From Hyposmocoma kahamanoa (taxonomy: Eukaryota > Arthropoda > Insecta > Lepidoptera > Cosmopterigidae), in assembly GCF_003589595.1 (NCBI RefSeq), contig NW_020653337.1, forward strand, positions 5,786,455 to 5,850,454: DNA of 64,000 bases. The letters run 5' to 3'. The position numbers were made by a program, and so were the translations under genes. The notes beneath the pieces were generated by a model. It made no database searches. It was given only the letters and a program-made list of their open reading frames with translations, and was not told the DNA's origin. Positions 21,183 through 31,512 of the stretch are shown here, in pieces. Positions within the stretch are counted from its first letter, which is position 1. Each line of letters begins with the position of its first letter.

Positions 21183-21425
21183 TTAACCTCCGTCGCAAAA
21201 AGAGAGGAGTTATTTTGAAGCCTATGTCTTCTGTCTGTCTGTGGTACCGTAGCTGCCAAGCGAATAGACTGATCTCAAAGTGTTTTTTTTTATTTGTAGG
21301 TTAATTTAATCGGAATGGTTCTTGCGCTATGTTTGATGAACATCGGTTCAGCTGCTTAAAGATTTTATAAAGATCTATTGTATAAAAGATCTATTTTTCG
21401 CAAGTGCAGGGATCGCAGTCATAAA
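21183..21425 (+). repeat. Dispersed repeat starting CCTCCGTCGCAAAAAGAG
   Basis: The sequence CGTCGCAAAAAGAGAGGAGT followed by CTGTCTGTCTGTGGTACCGT and AATCGGAATGGTTCTTGCGC resembles a very common animal repeat with this opening. This is recognition by memory, and there is no second copy in the window. Confidence 0.45.
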
Positions 21426-22561
21426 TAGTACATTATTGCAGAGGCCGAAAAGTAAGGAATTGCTGGACGAGTGTGAGTTACAAGGCCGAATGCCAGCGAG
21501 GCCTTGTATTGATACGAGTCAAGCAAGTCCCATTTCCGCCGAGCTTATATAGTGATTTTCTCAAACAAAGTGAGGAAATAATAGAAGACCATGTTTAATA
21601 GAAAAAGTAAAAAAATATATAAAAATAAAGGAAATATTTGACATAGTGTTTGCAGGCATTTTAGTTACCGCTCTTCTCACTAGATTTTGATTTCGCGACG
21701 AACATAGAAAAGAAGCCAAAAAAACAAAAGAATACCAAAGCACTTTAGTCATAGAGTATAGTAATATGTACTCGATGTCTTTAGTTTATTTACCGCCTTT
21801 TAAAAAAAATAAGATTAAATTACGATGCAATTACGAACACTTGGCAGTCGGCTGTATGAGTTTTTCTTTTGCCTGTTTACATAGTTCATTATTAGTAGGT
21901 AGATTTAAAAGTTTAGAGAAGTGGACAGTAATAGATTTTCATACATGCTTTGCAGGCCTTGGCCAGGAAGAAGCATGATCTATAAATGACAACCTTTCCG
22001 CGTTCATTTTTTGAAAGTAATGCAAACATTTCCGAGCATGTTTGAGAAATTTAATATTAATTTTACTTCCGCTTTTATACGATATATTTGAAATTTGATA
22101 TACTATGGGAATTCGATGATATTACAAAAATATTATGCTAATAACCTTGATTTGATTCTGTAACCAGCAAAGTTTACAAACTAGCCGAAGTCCTCAAACT
22201 ACTCACAGCTAACAATCTTGTTTGATTGAATTGGTCTTAACGATTAGTTGACTTACAGATGGTGACTTTTTGGAATACACTGTTTCGTATTAGAGGTTTT
22301 TATTTCTTAGTTATTTATATTATTACGTATTGTGTATTGTTAATGTTGCGACGATGAATAACGTTATACAGTTAATCGCAGACACTGTCAATAAAATTAG
22401 TCTTCTCTGAACGTTGATTGGGGAACGTCTGCGAAAACAGGGGACCAATTCTCGTACACTGCCACATTTACTGCGACATGTATAATGTCGCATCTTCAAT
22501 AACAATAATAATGTTTATTTGTCTACTAAATACAAATGATAAGTACATAAGGTTCTTAGTG
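21426..22561. other. Unassigned stretch
   Basis: A block near 21995-22055 (TTTTTTGAAAGTAATGCAAA, GAGCATGTTTGAGAAA) recurs inverted at about 31808-31870, so at least part is repeat. A GC-richer patch lies at 21440-21510 (AAGGCCGAATGCC). Confidence 0.45.
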
Positions 22562-22742
22562 AAGACAAGGAGTAATGTGACCATTCCTACGTTTCGGTTT
22601 TGAGGGGATCCTTACCCCTGGTGAAATTACAGGCACATGGGATTTGTCAACTTATGTCTCAAGGTGTCGGGCGCTGTGGCAGTACCCTTCAGATCTATGC
22701 GATTTAAAGCTGTGAGTGGCACTGCAAGAGCTATGGCTAGGC
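22562..22742 (+). mobile_element. Rep-A copy, 5' truncated
   Basis: Sense Rep-A from GGAGTAATGTGACCATTCCT to GCTAGGCGTGTC. The A-rich end is missing. Confidence 0.72.
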
Positions 22743-23350
22743 GTGTCTATTATGACTAGGTGAAAAAACTAGAATCGATTCTCTCTGCTCTTTGATACAG
22801 AATTAAATAATACTACTGTCCAGCTATGCTCTGATATTTAATACGAACGTATCGATGTCCTTACAGTTTCCTCGACTTTATTATTTGCTTTTGAAATCGT
22901 TCCTCGATTGTGATATTGGTTTCTTGATATTGCTTCGTCTTTTATTACTTTACTTTCCCTTGTATTGTTTACTTTGCCTTGTACTTTAAAAGCAATAATA
23001 GCCAATTCTTATGTAATACAATAAATTTAATACGAGATATTTTGCCAGCCGTACCACTAACACATCGGTAGAAGTGCTAGAGTTAATTTCATAGCAACCG
23101 AACAAAAAAAACTGTCACTTTCACATGAAATAAACTTATAAAAATAAAATTTTTGTCAAAGACTGCACTGACTTAAATTTTCACGATTTTCACACATTAT
23201 TTGATTTTAAATTCGGGACTTCATCGTATGTAAAAACAAATTTTATTTACCTCGGAAGTATTTACGTTTTGTAAGTATTGCAACGTCTATGGTCTCGACT
23301 GAACACATCCAAAATGGCGAAGTAAATAATCTCAGTACAGAGTAGGTACT
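22743..23350. other. Unassigned AT-rich stretch
   Basis: Nothing recognised. Confidence 0.4.
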
Positions 23351-23604
23351 AAAAAAAAACCGACCTCAAAAGTTCGTGGAATTGCATCTATTTGCCAAGT
23401 TTTACTGAAATCGGTTACCATAGTTTGCCACCCTTAGAGGTGGAACAGTTTCTTCAAATTTAAATGAGACCAATACTGAGGTAACCTCTTTCCAAAAAAA
23501 CAGTCATGAAAATCCGTTCTATAATGCCGCGTGTAATCGCGCAACATACATACAAAAAAGCAGTCGAATGGAGAACCTCTTCCTTTTTTAAAGTCGGTTA
23601 AAAA
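23351..23604 (-). mobile_element. Family D short element
   Basis: Ends AAAACCGACCTCAAAAGTTC and TTTTTTAAAGTCGGTTAAAA with the usual interior (TTTGCCAAGTTTTACTGAAA, TGAGACCAATACTGAGGTAA). Confidence 0.75.
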
Positions 23605-23960
23605 GCTAATAATTAACAAAAAATTTGTCTACGCTAAAAGTATGTAATTCGAATGTTTCTGTTTTAAATCCTTACATATATGCTGTAATATATACAATAC
23701 ATATGTAAGAAATACGTGTGTGATGATTTACGACAAAAGCAACGAGAAGGTAATACTTATAATGTTCTTCAAAACAATTGAAGAGAGAGAACAAGCCATG
23801 CATAACTTGTTGTGTCTACATTTACGTAGCTCATGAAATTAAACTAATTTACCGAGTCTTTGTTTGTACTCACAAAATATAGCATTATTTACTATGTATT
23901 TTTTCGGTTCGTAACGACTCGAGATTAGATTAGATTGGATACAATGTAAGATTTCGCATT
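23605..23960. other. Unassigned stretch
   Basis: Nothing supported. Confidence 0.4.
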
Positions 23961-24400
23961 GATTATCACAAATCAGGGCAAATGTTAATTTCATTAAGAA
24001 AGAAGACATCCATAATGTCAACCTTAGAACTAAGTCCATACTCATGGTACCACGATTTCGTTTAACTAAGGTAAACGATTCTTTTATGGGGACTGTATAC
24101 GTTTTTACAATAAGATTCCGGAGAATATATTAAGATTATCATTTCCTAAGTTTAAAACTCACATTAAAAGTATTTTGATTGGAAACTCATATTACAAAAT
24201 TTAAGAGTATTTGTTAGATAAAGATGTATGGACAGACAACATGAGTCTTGATTCCACATACTTATGATTCAAAGTGTATGTACATAGCATTTAAGTTTAT
24301 TTGAAACGAGCAATCCCTAGAGTTTCCTACTCGTTCTTCTCAGGGAGGTCAGTGTTAAAATTTAACCTATGGAATGAATGATTATTTGATTTTGACTTTC
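23961..24400 (+). pseudogene. LINE C-terminal fragment, same family as 12999-14290
   Basis: It translates in pieces to KKEDIHNVNLRTKS, LMVPRFRLTKVNDSFMG and later YHFLSLK. A frameshift after the MG and stops follow, then a 3' UTR with CATAGCATTTAAGTTTATTT and CTCGTTCTTCTCAGGGAGGT. The UTR gives an uninterrupted version of the site that is split at 49628-49930. Confidence 0.82.
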
Positions 24401-24482
24401 ATTATTTACCAAAAACAGTTTTAGTTTAGAAAAATAATTAGTATCTAATTATTAATACAAAGATCGAACACTCAGAAAAAAC

Positions 24483-24598
24483 ACTCAGAAAAAATTCCTT
24501 CGATCCGGTCGGATTCGAACCGACGTCTTCTTGCATACCGTGCCAGACGCTATACCAACTAAGCCACGGAACGAACCAACGGACCTCACGAAGTCGTT
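24483..24598 (-). mobile_element. tRNA-derived SINE, family 2, left arm of inverted pair
   Basis: Minus-strand head GTGGCTTAGTTGGTATAGCG with B-box GGTTCGAATCC ending near the CGGATCGAAGG tail. It is the mirror of 24642-24727. Confidence 0.75.
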
Positions 24599-24641
24599 GA
24601 AAGACCAAGTACAAAGACACGACGCAAGCACAAAGAAAATT

Positions 24642-24727
24642 CGTGAGGTCCGTTGGTTCGTTCAGTGGCTTAGTTGGTATAGCGTCTGGCATGGTATGCA
24701 AGAAGACGTCGGTTCAAATCCGACCGT
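24642..24727 (+). mobile_element. tRNA-derived SINE, family 2, right arm of inverted pair
   Basis: The head GTGGCTTAGTTGGTATAGCG and B-box GGTTCAAATCC are present. After CCGACC it is cut off abruptly by the GC-rich island where the 15030 copy continues CGGATCGAAATG. Confidence 0.75.
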
Positions 24728-25545
24728 GGCCCCGCGGGGGCAGAGCCGGGGTTATGTGGGACTGGGCTGAACCCTGAAGGGGAGCAGCCCGACCGCACTA
24801 AACCCCCGGAGTGTTCCTCCCCTCCGCTGTAGGTGGGGGTACGGGTACGCTGTTGCACTCGTCCGCGCCCCCACCAGCGGCTGGCCGCGCCCTGCGCAGC
24901 CCCTCCTCGAGAAGGGAGACACATCGGTCCCCCGACTCCGAATGTGAGGCTCGCCGAACACCAGACGAGCCTTCCATCTCGGGCCCCTTTATGCTGGGCA
25001 GCGAACTCCCCCGAGTCCGCTACCCAGGGGCCACGGGGGGCCAGGACAGCATCCACTCAACTGTGAAGTTCAGTGGCTGCTCCCCCAGCCCCCGCGGCGG
25101 ATCTGATGACAGGCTCCGCCGCAACACCTAACGCGCTTCCGCGCGGACTCTCCGAAGAGAGTCCCTTGGAGCGCCCACCACGGGCCAACCGCCCACGTTC
25201 GGCCGCGGAGGATAGGACGAGCGGCAACGACACACCGACACGTCTCTTCCCCCGCGGCCCCGCCGCCACTGCATCATTAAAAGCGGTGCAGCCCCGCCAG
25301 GGTCGCGGAGGACAGGACGAGCGGCAACGACACACCGACATGTCTCTCCCCCCGCGACCCTCCTCCTCGCGCATCCGCGCGGTCCCGCTGACCAGACGAG
25401 TCCGCGCGGAACGCCCTCCTCCTCGGGCCAGCCTACCACCATCGGCCGGCCCCGTGGGTTCCTCTTAGCTTCACCGTGGGATGAAATCGACCACGGCTAC
25501 TAGAGCCCCCCCGCCACGACAAGGCGGGAACCCCTTCGGGGGGGA
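24728..25545 (-). repeat. GC-rich dispersed island, copy 1
   Basis: About 0.8 kb of strongly GC-rich DNA in an AT-rich setting, repeated inverted at 53624-54372. Shared landmarks on this copy's minus strand: GGCTCTAGTAGCCGTGGTCG, ATCTCGGGCCCC (as its complement) and TTCACAGTTGAGTGGATG. A block containing GGACGAGCGGCAACGACACA occurs twice, about 104 bp apart, in this copy and twice in the other. Several long frames exist on both strands, as expected in GC-rich DNA; none has a domain I recognise. It may be a piece of a larger element. It ends against a telomere-like run at 25545. Confidence 0.6.
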
Positions 25546-25710
25546 ACTTAACATAACCTAACCGAACCTAGTCGTATCTTTGCAATAAACATCCAACATA
25601 TCCTGAAAGAATAACGGTTTCGTTATAATCCGTTTTTGCGGTGTAATAAAAATTGGAACAAAAGTTATTTCGGAATAAAATTCGACTTTGTGATAGGTTA
25701 CCTAGACATA
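25545..25710 (+). repeat. Family T repeat with telomere-like start
   Basis: CTTAA, CATAA, CCTAA, CCGAA, CCTAG units at 25547-25571 are followed by the family T body (ATATCCTGAAAGAATAACGG, GATAGGTTACCT) as at 5258-5432. The GC-rich island meets it inside the repeat run. Confidence 0.65.
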
Positions 25711-25896
25711 CATATATTGTATTTGAAAAAATACACTAGGATGCTCAGGTTGGCAATAGCTTTAGAATAAGTATATATATTATATCTGTAGAGAAGTAAC
25801 AAACAAAAAATAAGTTGTTTTTTGTGACCGTGGTATGTACTTTAAGTGGAGACAGACAGCTATGGGAAGCATTTGAGAAGTGCTGCTAATGAAGAA

Positions 25897-26165
25897 GCTT
25901 TAGTAGCAGAACAGTTCCTTGTAAAAGAGTTCATCCAGGGAAGAACTTCCACCATATTTATTTCTGCCGCCAAGGTGTAAGGCGAGCGTTACTGCGTAAC
26001 GGTTTTGAAAGGTAAGGGTGCTGGTGAAATTACAAGCACGTGGGATTATTCAAATTAAGTCAAAGGGTGACAGTGGCAATTCCTTAAAATAACTGTTATG
26101 GACTGGCGTGTCGCTTACGAGCAGGCGCACAACCTGTCATCCAGTCACTTGGTATCATAAAAAAG
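25897..26165 (+). mobile_element. Rep-A copy, near full length
   Basis: Sense Rep-A from AGTAGCAGAACAGTTCCTTG to CACTTGGTATCATAAAAAAG, with a deletion near 26070-26085. Confidence 0.75.
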
Positions 26166-26629
26166 TATTGAGGAAATTAGTTGGACAGAAAGAAAAACCA
26201 ATGACGCGGTGTTAAGAATGATGCAAGAAAAGAGAAGCTTATTGAAGACAATAGAGAACCAAAGGGGAAAGACGTTTAGATATCTGATACATCATAAAAG
26301 GTATGCAAATAGGTTTAGTTGGTTTTGTTGATACTAGATGGCGTTAATAACATTTGGTGATATTCCTGAATCGCGGTAATAAGATTTCCTGAACTCGTAC
26401 ATACAGCTCGAATGGTTTAATAGTTTTCGTGAAACAGTCATCGAAGAAATATTTCGACTCTACTCCTCACCACCCCAATCCCCTCGCGGTGGTAGCATCC
26501 AATAACATCCTCCTCAGAGAGCATCCCCACCGCGTACGTCAGCCCAGGGAAATCCCCAACGACCCTGACGACCCCATTACCGCACGTATCGACCGTCCTC
26601 GCCGGCGAGGTCGTAGAACCTGTCATTTT
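26166..26629. other. Unassigned stretch with a GC-rich patch
   Basis: 26456-26625 is GC-rich (CCCAATCCCCTCGCGGTGGT, CGTCCTCGCCGGCGAGG) and open in short frames on both strands, but nothing is recognised. It abuts the 3' end of the ORF1-type element. Confidence 0.4.
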
Positions 26630-26783
26630 ATTTATTTTATTTTTATTTTATTTTTTATTTATTCATTTATTTCAGGCAACTAAGGCCCATATAACAAATA
26701 CCTTACAGACTAACATACATATTATTATTATTGATACATACCTTACAAAGTAACATACATATAAAATAATATAAACTTATTAA
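26630..26783 (-). mobile_element. 3' UTR and A-rich tail of the ORF1-type element
   Basis: On the minus strand the region after the stop codon runs through AATATATGTATG-type sequence to a long run of A and AAATA units (seen on plus as TTTATTTATTTTATTTTTAT at 26628-26670). Such a tail fits a retroposed element. Confidence 0.6.
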
Positions 26784-27782
26784 CTATTTACACGAATTAC
26801 TATTCGGCGACGTGCGACGCAAACAAGTGTCATGTATCGTTCCTCTGAACCGCCGGAACATGACACCCTTCGGCCAAAACTCTACCTGCATGAAGGTCGA
26901 CAGATGGACCGTTGGGACCCTCACCACAAACGAATTAAAGTTAACGTTGTGGCGAGACTCCAAACGTTCGACCCTCAGGGTGAATTGGGCTTTCAACCGG
27001 ATATACTCCACTATATCCTCAGACTTCGTGGAGTAATGCAGTCGAGACAGGTACAACTGCGTCGTCGGTATGGCCGCACGAAGCAAGAAGTTCTGTCCCG
27101 TTGGAGCTGTGCCACATAGATTTCGGCTGGTGGGTTTCTTTCTTCTTTTCTCCACCTTTGTGAAGCCGTCCTCGTCGCACCTGTCGGTCTGCCTCTGAGA
27201 TTTGGCACCTGCGATTCCAGAGACAGGCATTCGGGGTTTACTACCGCCCTTTGCAGTTTTCCGCAACTCGGGTTTTGAAGTCGCGGTTCCGCTGCTAATA
27301 GTCGCGGCAACAGCGGCGTATGCACGCCCGGGCGATGACGTGCATACGGGCGACGTAACCTCCGAGGCGGAGGGGCGGGCAGGGGGGCACGGTGCATTGA
27401 CAACAGCAATGACCGGCGACATACGAGCCGACTCAATACTGCCGACGGATGCTTTTCGCGCCCCGCGACGCGTGTTGACGTAGGAGACTGTCGGTGACCT
27501 ACATACCGAAGCGGGGTTGCGTAACAACGCAACTTCGGCACGTAGCTCACTTATGGAGTTATCCGACGCCTCCAATTTTGACTGAACTTCAGCCAAACTC
27601 GACTTCAAGGACGTGATGTCCTTTAACAGCCTGGTGACGTCGACGTGGTCAAAGGTGACCGGAGGCAACTTGTGCAGCTCCTTCGCCACGAAAGTAGGCA
27701 CGTCGTCCGGATCGGTATTCTTCAAGAATGCAGTAACATCCTGGACACTCTTCAAGCCTCCATCCCTCCGACGAGATGGCAT
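26784..27782 (-). CDS. Intact LINE ORF1-type protein, 332 residues
   Basis: One uninterrupted frame from ATG at 27782 to TAG at 26784. N-terminal residues 1-50 (MPSRRRDGGLKSVQDVTAFL) are followed by a probable coiled coil at about 50-92 (heptad-like LLKDITSLKSSLAEVQSKLE). A long low-complexity stretch rich in Ala, Pro, Ser and Arg covers about 93-205, and a basic block 215-225 contains KRRKKPTSR. The C-terminal domain (about 235-320) starts TTQLYLSRLHYSTKSEDIVE and ends FWPKGVMFRRFRG. This layout (coiled coil, basic linker, RRM-like or similar C-terminal fold) is that of RNA-binding ORF1 proteins of non-LTR elements; that assignment is inference from layout and from lepidopteran proteins I have seen of this type. 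No zinc knuckle is seen. Diverged, broken copies of its C-terminus lie at 6840-6970 and 49060-50170. No RT follows in frame downstream, so the element is partial or non-autonomous. Confidence 0.65.
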   Translation of the reverse strand: MPSRRRDGGLKSVQDVTAFLKNTDPDDVPTFVAKELHKLPPVTFDHVDVTRLLKDITSLKSSLAEVQSKLEASDNSISELRAEVALLRNPASVCRSPTVSYVNTRRGARKASVGSIESARMSPVIAVVNAPCPPARPSASEVTSPVCTSSPGRAYAAVAATISSGTATSKPELRKTAKGGSKPRMPVSGIAGAKSQRQTDRCDEDGFTKVEKRRKKPTSRNLCGTAPTGQNFLLRAAIPTTQLYLSRLHYSTKSEDIVEYIRLKAQFTLRVERLESRHNVNFNSFVVRVPTVHLSTFMQVEFWPKGVMFRRFRGTIHDTCLRRTSPNSNSCK

Positions 27783-28735
27783 CTGCTGCGCATTTTAGCA
27801 CGTACACTAGTAGATTCTCTCTTACAGCACGCCCTTCTGGCTGAAGTCCCCAGTAGTGCCCTGAGCCGAGGTCCGTACTCACATGGGCGCCCTCAGGAGC
27901 CCTCAGGTCCGCTAATTAATTTTAGTTTATTTTTAATGAGTTAAATAGGCTTCAGCTCGCTCTTTTATCCGTTGGCACAGTCAAAGCCATCAATAGCCAA
28001 TTTTTAAGAGTCAGACTGCAACCGAAGAAACCAATAAACTGCAGTGGAAGGATTTTACGACCCAAGAGTACAATCCGCAGAAACTTTACATTGTACATAA
28101 TGTAAATGTAGTTAAAAATCCAACAATATACCAAATGTGTTGCTTTTTTTTACGTGTTTCGAAGTTTCAAGGTTATTAAATATACACCCTTTATAAACTC
28201 GCTTCCACCTATGCCCAATCGCACAGCCCTATGTCCGATTTTGGTAATAAAAAAATTAATGCTAACAGGCTGGGGGTTGCGACCCTCGTCACAATGGTCA
28301 GTACACGAACTCGCTGCTTGTGGCAAGCGTTGATAAATTAATCGCTCTTCACACAAATTATGTCGAAAGATTCATAGTAATGCACATTAATATGCCATTT
28401 TCAATGTTTAAGAACCTTATATTAAGAGATTTCTCCGTACCACCAGTTTGGGATCCAGTATTTCCTCTAATGAAAAATCCCAAACAGACATAAGACTGCA
28501 GTACTAATTAATATATTTTAGTTTATTCTAATTTCTATTATTAATTAATAATAAATTGAACTTAATAAAAATACATTCAATAAAATAATTTGTAAAACTT
28601 AATGTAGCGTAAATTGGAATGTTTTCTTTGTAAAAAAGGTATTTAATTAATAACTATTGTAACTATAGTGAAAAAATAGGGTGGTTTGCATCAATATTAG
28701 ACATAACTGGTCGAAGACTGTACCACCTCAGTCAA
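27783..28735. other. Unassigned stretch upstream of the ORF1-type frame
   Basis: 27800-27920 may be the element's 5' region. The remainder is AT-rich with no supported feature. No promoter can be pointed to. Confidence 0.4.
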
Positions 28736-28832
28736 CCGTGACCATGGGATCTGTAAAGGGCCCGAAACGTCGGTTTGTTTGAGAAAACAAATATACGCGA
28801 TTTAAATCCGGAAAAATAGTTTCATTTCCTGC
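28736..28832 (+). repeat. Family H copy
   Basis: ACCATGGGATCTGTAAAGGG, CCGAAACGTCGGTTTGTTTG and GGAAAAATAGTTTCATTTCC match the hairpin arm at 4706-4800. Confidence 0.65.
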
Positions 28833-28889
28833 TTATATTAAGAATTTCAGGCAAAAACCATAAGAAAGTCGAGTGACGACATTTCGTCA

Positions 28890-29032
28890 TCATCATCATT
28901 TCAGCCGAAAGACGTCCCTACTGGACATAGGCCTCGCCCAAAGATCGCTACAACGAACGGTCTTGCGTTGCTTGCATGCAGAGGATTCTCGCATCATCAG
29001 TCGTCCTTGTGGGAGAAACGGTTGGCACTGTG
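28890..29032 (-). pseudogene. RTE-like LINE 3' end
   Basis: On the minus strand a degenerate RDRSL-x-RSLGEAYVQ is read, followed by the ATGATGATGATGA tail. This is the usual C-terminus and tail of RTE-type elements. Confidence 0.75.
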
Positions 29033-30716
29033 GGCTCTAGGAGTAGGTTCTGAAGAAAACTAGTTTTTTTTAAAATGATTCTTGTATTTATTTTCACAGA
29101 AATATCACTTTTTCACTACTCCTGTGACTATGTGATCTTCTTACATCGTCATCGTCATCAATGGAGTGGGCTGCACTTTTGTTGGCTCGTGAGGTCAGTA
29201 TTCCGTGCTCGTAAGCCGGGGACCCCTACCGCGCGCCTACCCTCTCTTCTTGCGTAGTACACGTGACACAAATCTCACAATCGGTTTCATTTTAAACTAA
29301 ATAACTTCTATTTTGTTTGTTGTAAATGTTGGACACTACATTACATACACTTATCACTGTATATATGTATCAAAATCATTACTTAAGTATTCTATACATA
29401 TAACTGAACACAACACACTACATTATAGAAATATTTATGTAATTTATTTAAGTTTACTCGTATATTCGGTACACACACGTCCGGTACTCACTCGGTTTTA
29501 GGGTCCACTGAAAATCAGCGTCACAGCCTTTTCTCGGTGGTGACAATAGCTGAGTGGGATCCTGTTACGTACGCCACAGCCGCACACATGACATTCAATC
29601 TAATTGTGTTGAATATTTAATGTTTGCTTTGTTGCCGTGTATGATTTTATTTTTATTCCATTTTTCCTGTTATTTTTATTTTAATTTTTTGTTTTAATTT
29701 AGCTTCATCTTTTTTTTATCTTCGTTTTATTACTGTATATATTTTTTTAGTTATGGCGTAGTAATAAGCGATTTCTATTCTATTCTATTCATCCCACCTT
29801 TTTATCACCTTTTCTCTGGTTCCTGGCCACTTGTTTTCAAATTTCGAATCGTTCTTTATTTCTTTTGGCTCACCATTCTCAAGATTCGCTCTGGACCTTT
29901 TGGAGGGAATAGTGTCGTTTTTATTTTGACTTTCAATTATTTTGTGAAATCTAGTTTAAAGTGGAATAGGATAGTGCTATTGTGCCTTAATCGAAGATTA
30001 AAACGCGAAATTATACGAATCTCGAACTAAAATACCCGTATCGGCCCGTTTTAAGGAATCCCGAGTCAATCCAAGCACGCCGCCTCAAATTGTCTATCCT
30101 CTTTGTGGCGGCCATATTTACGGAAACATATTTAAACTTCATGTTTAGGCTGATGGCTTTGCCAAAGCCTTAATAAATAAAAAAGAAAAAAAAATCACCA
30201 TTTTTATTTCGTTCCGTCGTCACTCCCTGCTCCATCGCGGTAGCGAACAGTTCGGCTGTAATTTTCAATTGTGTCTAATTTTGATCCTTTCACCAGTTCT
30301 CAACCTAATCATATGACAATTTTAATGTTAATCCCAATAAGTAATTCCATATAACTCGACCTTTTCGGGTCAGTGTCTACTTTATATACATCCATAAGCA
30401 TATCCGTATGTAATTAAGGTAGGGAGTGTTTTATAGCATTGTCCCTGTGTTTTACATACCTTTTTTTGTTTCAGCCTTTCCTTCCTTTCTTTTTCTTCAA
30501 ACTATCGAACAAATTCTTCTGGGCCGAAGTATCTTATTTTATTGCCGTGATCCTGGTCACAGCACATTAGGGCTTACAACATTTTCTCTCCTGTATAAAT
30601 AATGTTCAGATTTCCCTAGTTTGAAACCAGCTCTATAACCACCTCGAAGTTGCCTGATGTACAAAGAAGAATGTAATATCTTGTTTTTCAAACCCATTGT
30701 CTACGATTTAGATTAG
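29033..30716. other. Unassigned stretch, 1.7 kb
   Basis: No host gene visible. A probable retroposon 3' end lies at 30140-30195 (GATGGCTTTGCCAAAGCCTT, then AATAAATAAAAAAG). A short CTATT run lies near 29780. Confidence 0.4.
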
Positions 30717-31190
30717 ATCTTGGACTCGGTGGAGCGTAAAGCAAAGAGACTTATTAACAATAATCCTCTTGTGGAGTCGAAGCTCCAAAATCTCGATCAT
30801 CGCAGAAAAGTAGCCTGCTTGTCGGTTTTCTATCGGATACATTTCGGGGAGTGTGCGCAGGAACTTTTCAATTTGGTTCCGCCCTCACCGTTCCTCCTTC
30901 GGTCGACTAGAAGGTCCGGAGCACTCCATTCTTACGTCGTTGATATTCCACCTATTCGCACTAAGCGCTTTGCTTCCTCCTTTCTGATGCGCACGGCAAA
31001 GGAATGGAATGCTCTACTATCTGTATATCTACTATCTGTATTTCCCGAAAAGTACAATTTGGGGCTATTCAAGGCTAGAGTAAATAGGCATTTTTTAGGC
31101 AAACGCGTCCCATCGTCGGTCATATCGTCGCTTAACATCAGGTGAGATTGTGGCCAAGCGTGTGTCTATTATATATATAAAAAAAGATCT
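30717..31190 (+). pseudogene. CR1-like LINE reverse transcriptase, C-terminal domain
   Basis: A 141-codon open stretch: LDSVERKAKRLINNNPLVES, KVACLSVFYRIHFGECAQEL, FNLVPPSPFLLRSTRRSG, VVDIPPIRTKRFASSFLMRT, AKEWNALL and FKARVNRHFLGKRVPS. This is the typical end of the polymerase protein downstream of the RT domain. The catalytic part is absent, so it is 5'-truncated although the remaining frame is open. A small duplication (SVYLLSV) is seen near 31020-31045. The 3' end is near 31190 in an AT-rich TATATATATAAAAAAAG. Confidence 0.85.
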
Positions 31191-31275
31191 TATTATTGAA
31201 ACATTAATGTTGTTATTCCGTCTGTTTGTTTTAGACTGTCACCTCTTCTATGGCCTAAAAATTTTAATTAAGTTT

Positions 31276-31512
31276 TTTATGATACCAAATGACGAGATGA
31301 AGATAACATGCCTGGTGGTAAGCGACACGCCTATCTGTAGCAGTGCCACACACCATGAAACATAAGTTAACAAGTCCCATGTGCCGGTAATTTTACCAGC
31401 AGCCCTACCTTTCAAAACTGGAACGCAGTAATGCTCACATTACTGCTCGTCGGCAGAAATAGATAAGGTGGCAATACTTCCCTAAACTCTTTCACAAGAA
31501 GCTCTATTACTA
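31276..31512 (-). mobile_element. Rep-A copy, internally deleted
   Basis: Antisense Rep-A (TTATGATACCAAATGACGAG to AAGAAGCTCTATTACTAA). The AGATCTGAGGGGCACTG block is missing. Confidence 0.72.

Noticed and set aside
20947..21186. 79-codon frame as a host gene
   Set aside because: No start context, domain, splice structure or neighbour supports it; frames of this size are expected by chance.
24642..24722. Functional tRNA gene
   Set aside because: A- and B-box regions and the T-arm are good, but no proper anticodon stem and loop or acceptor pairing can be drawn, and three related copies exist. It is a SINE head.
24670..25468. Overlapping frames of 70-130 codons on both strands of the GC-rich island
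   Set aside because: Stops are rare in GC-rich DNA by chance. The frames are not conserved between the two island copies and show no domain.
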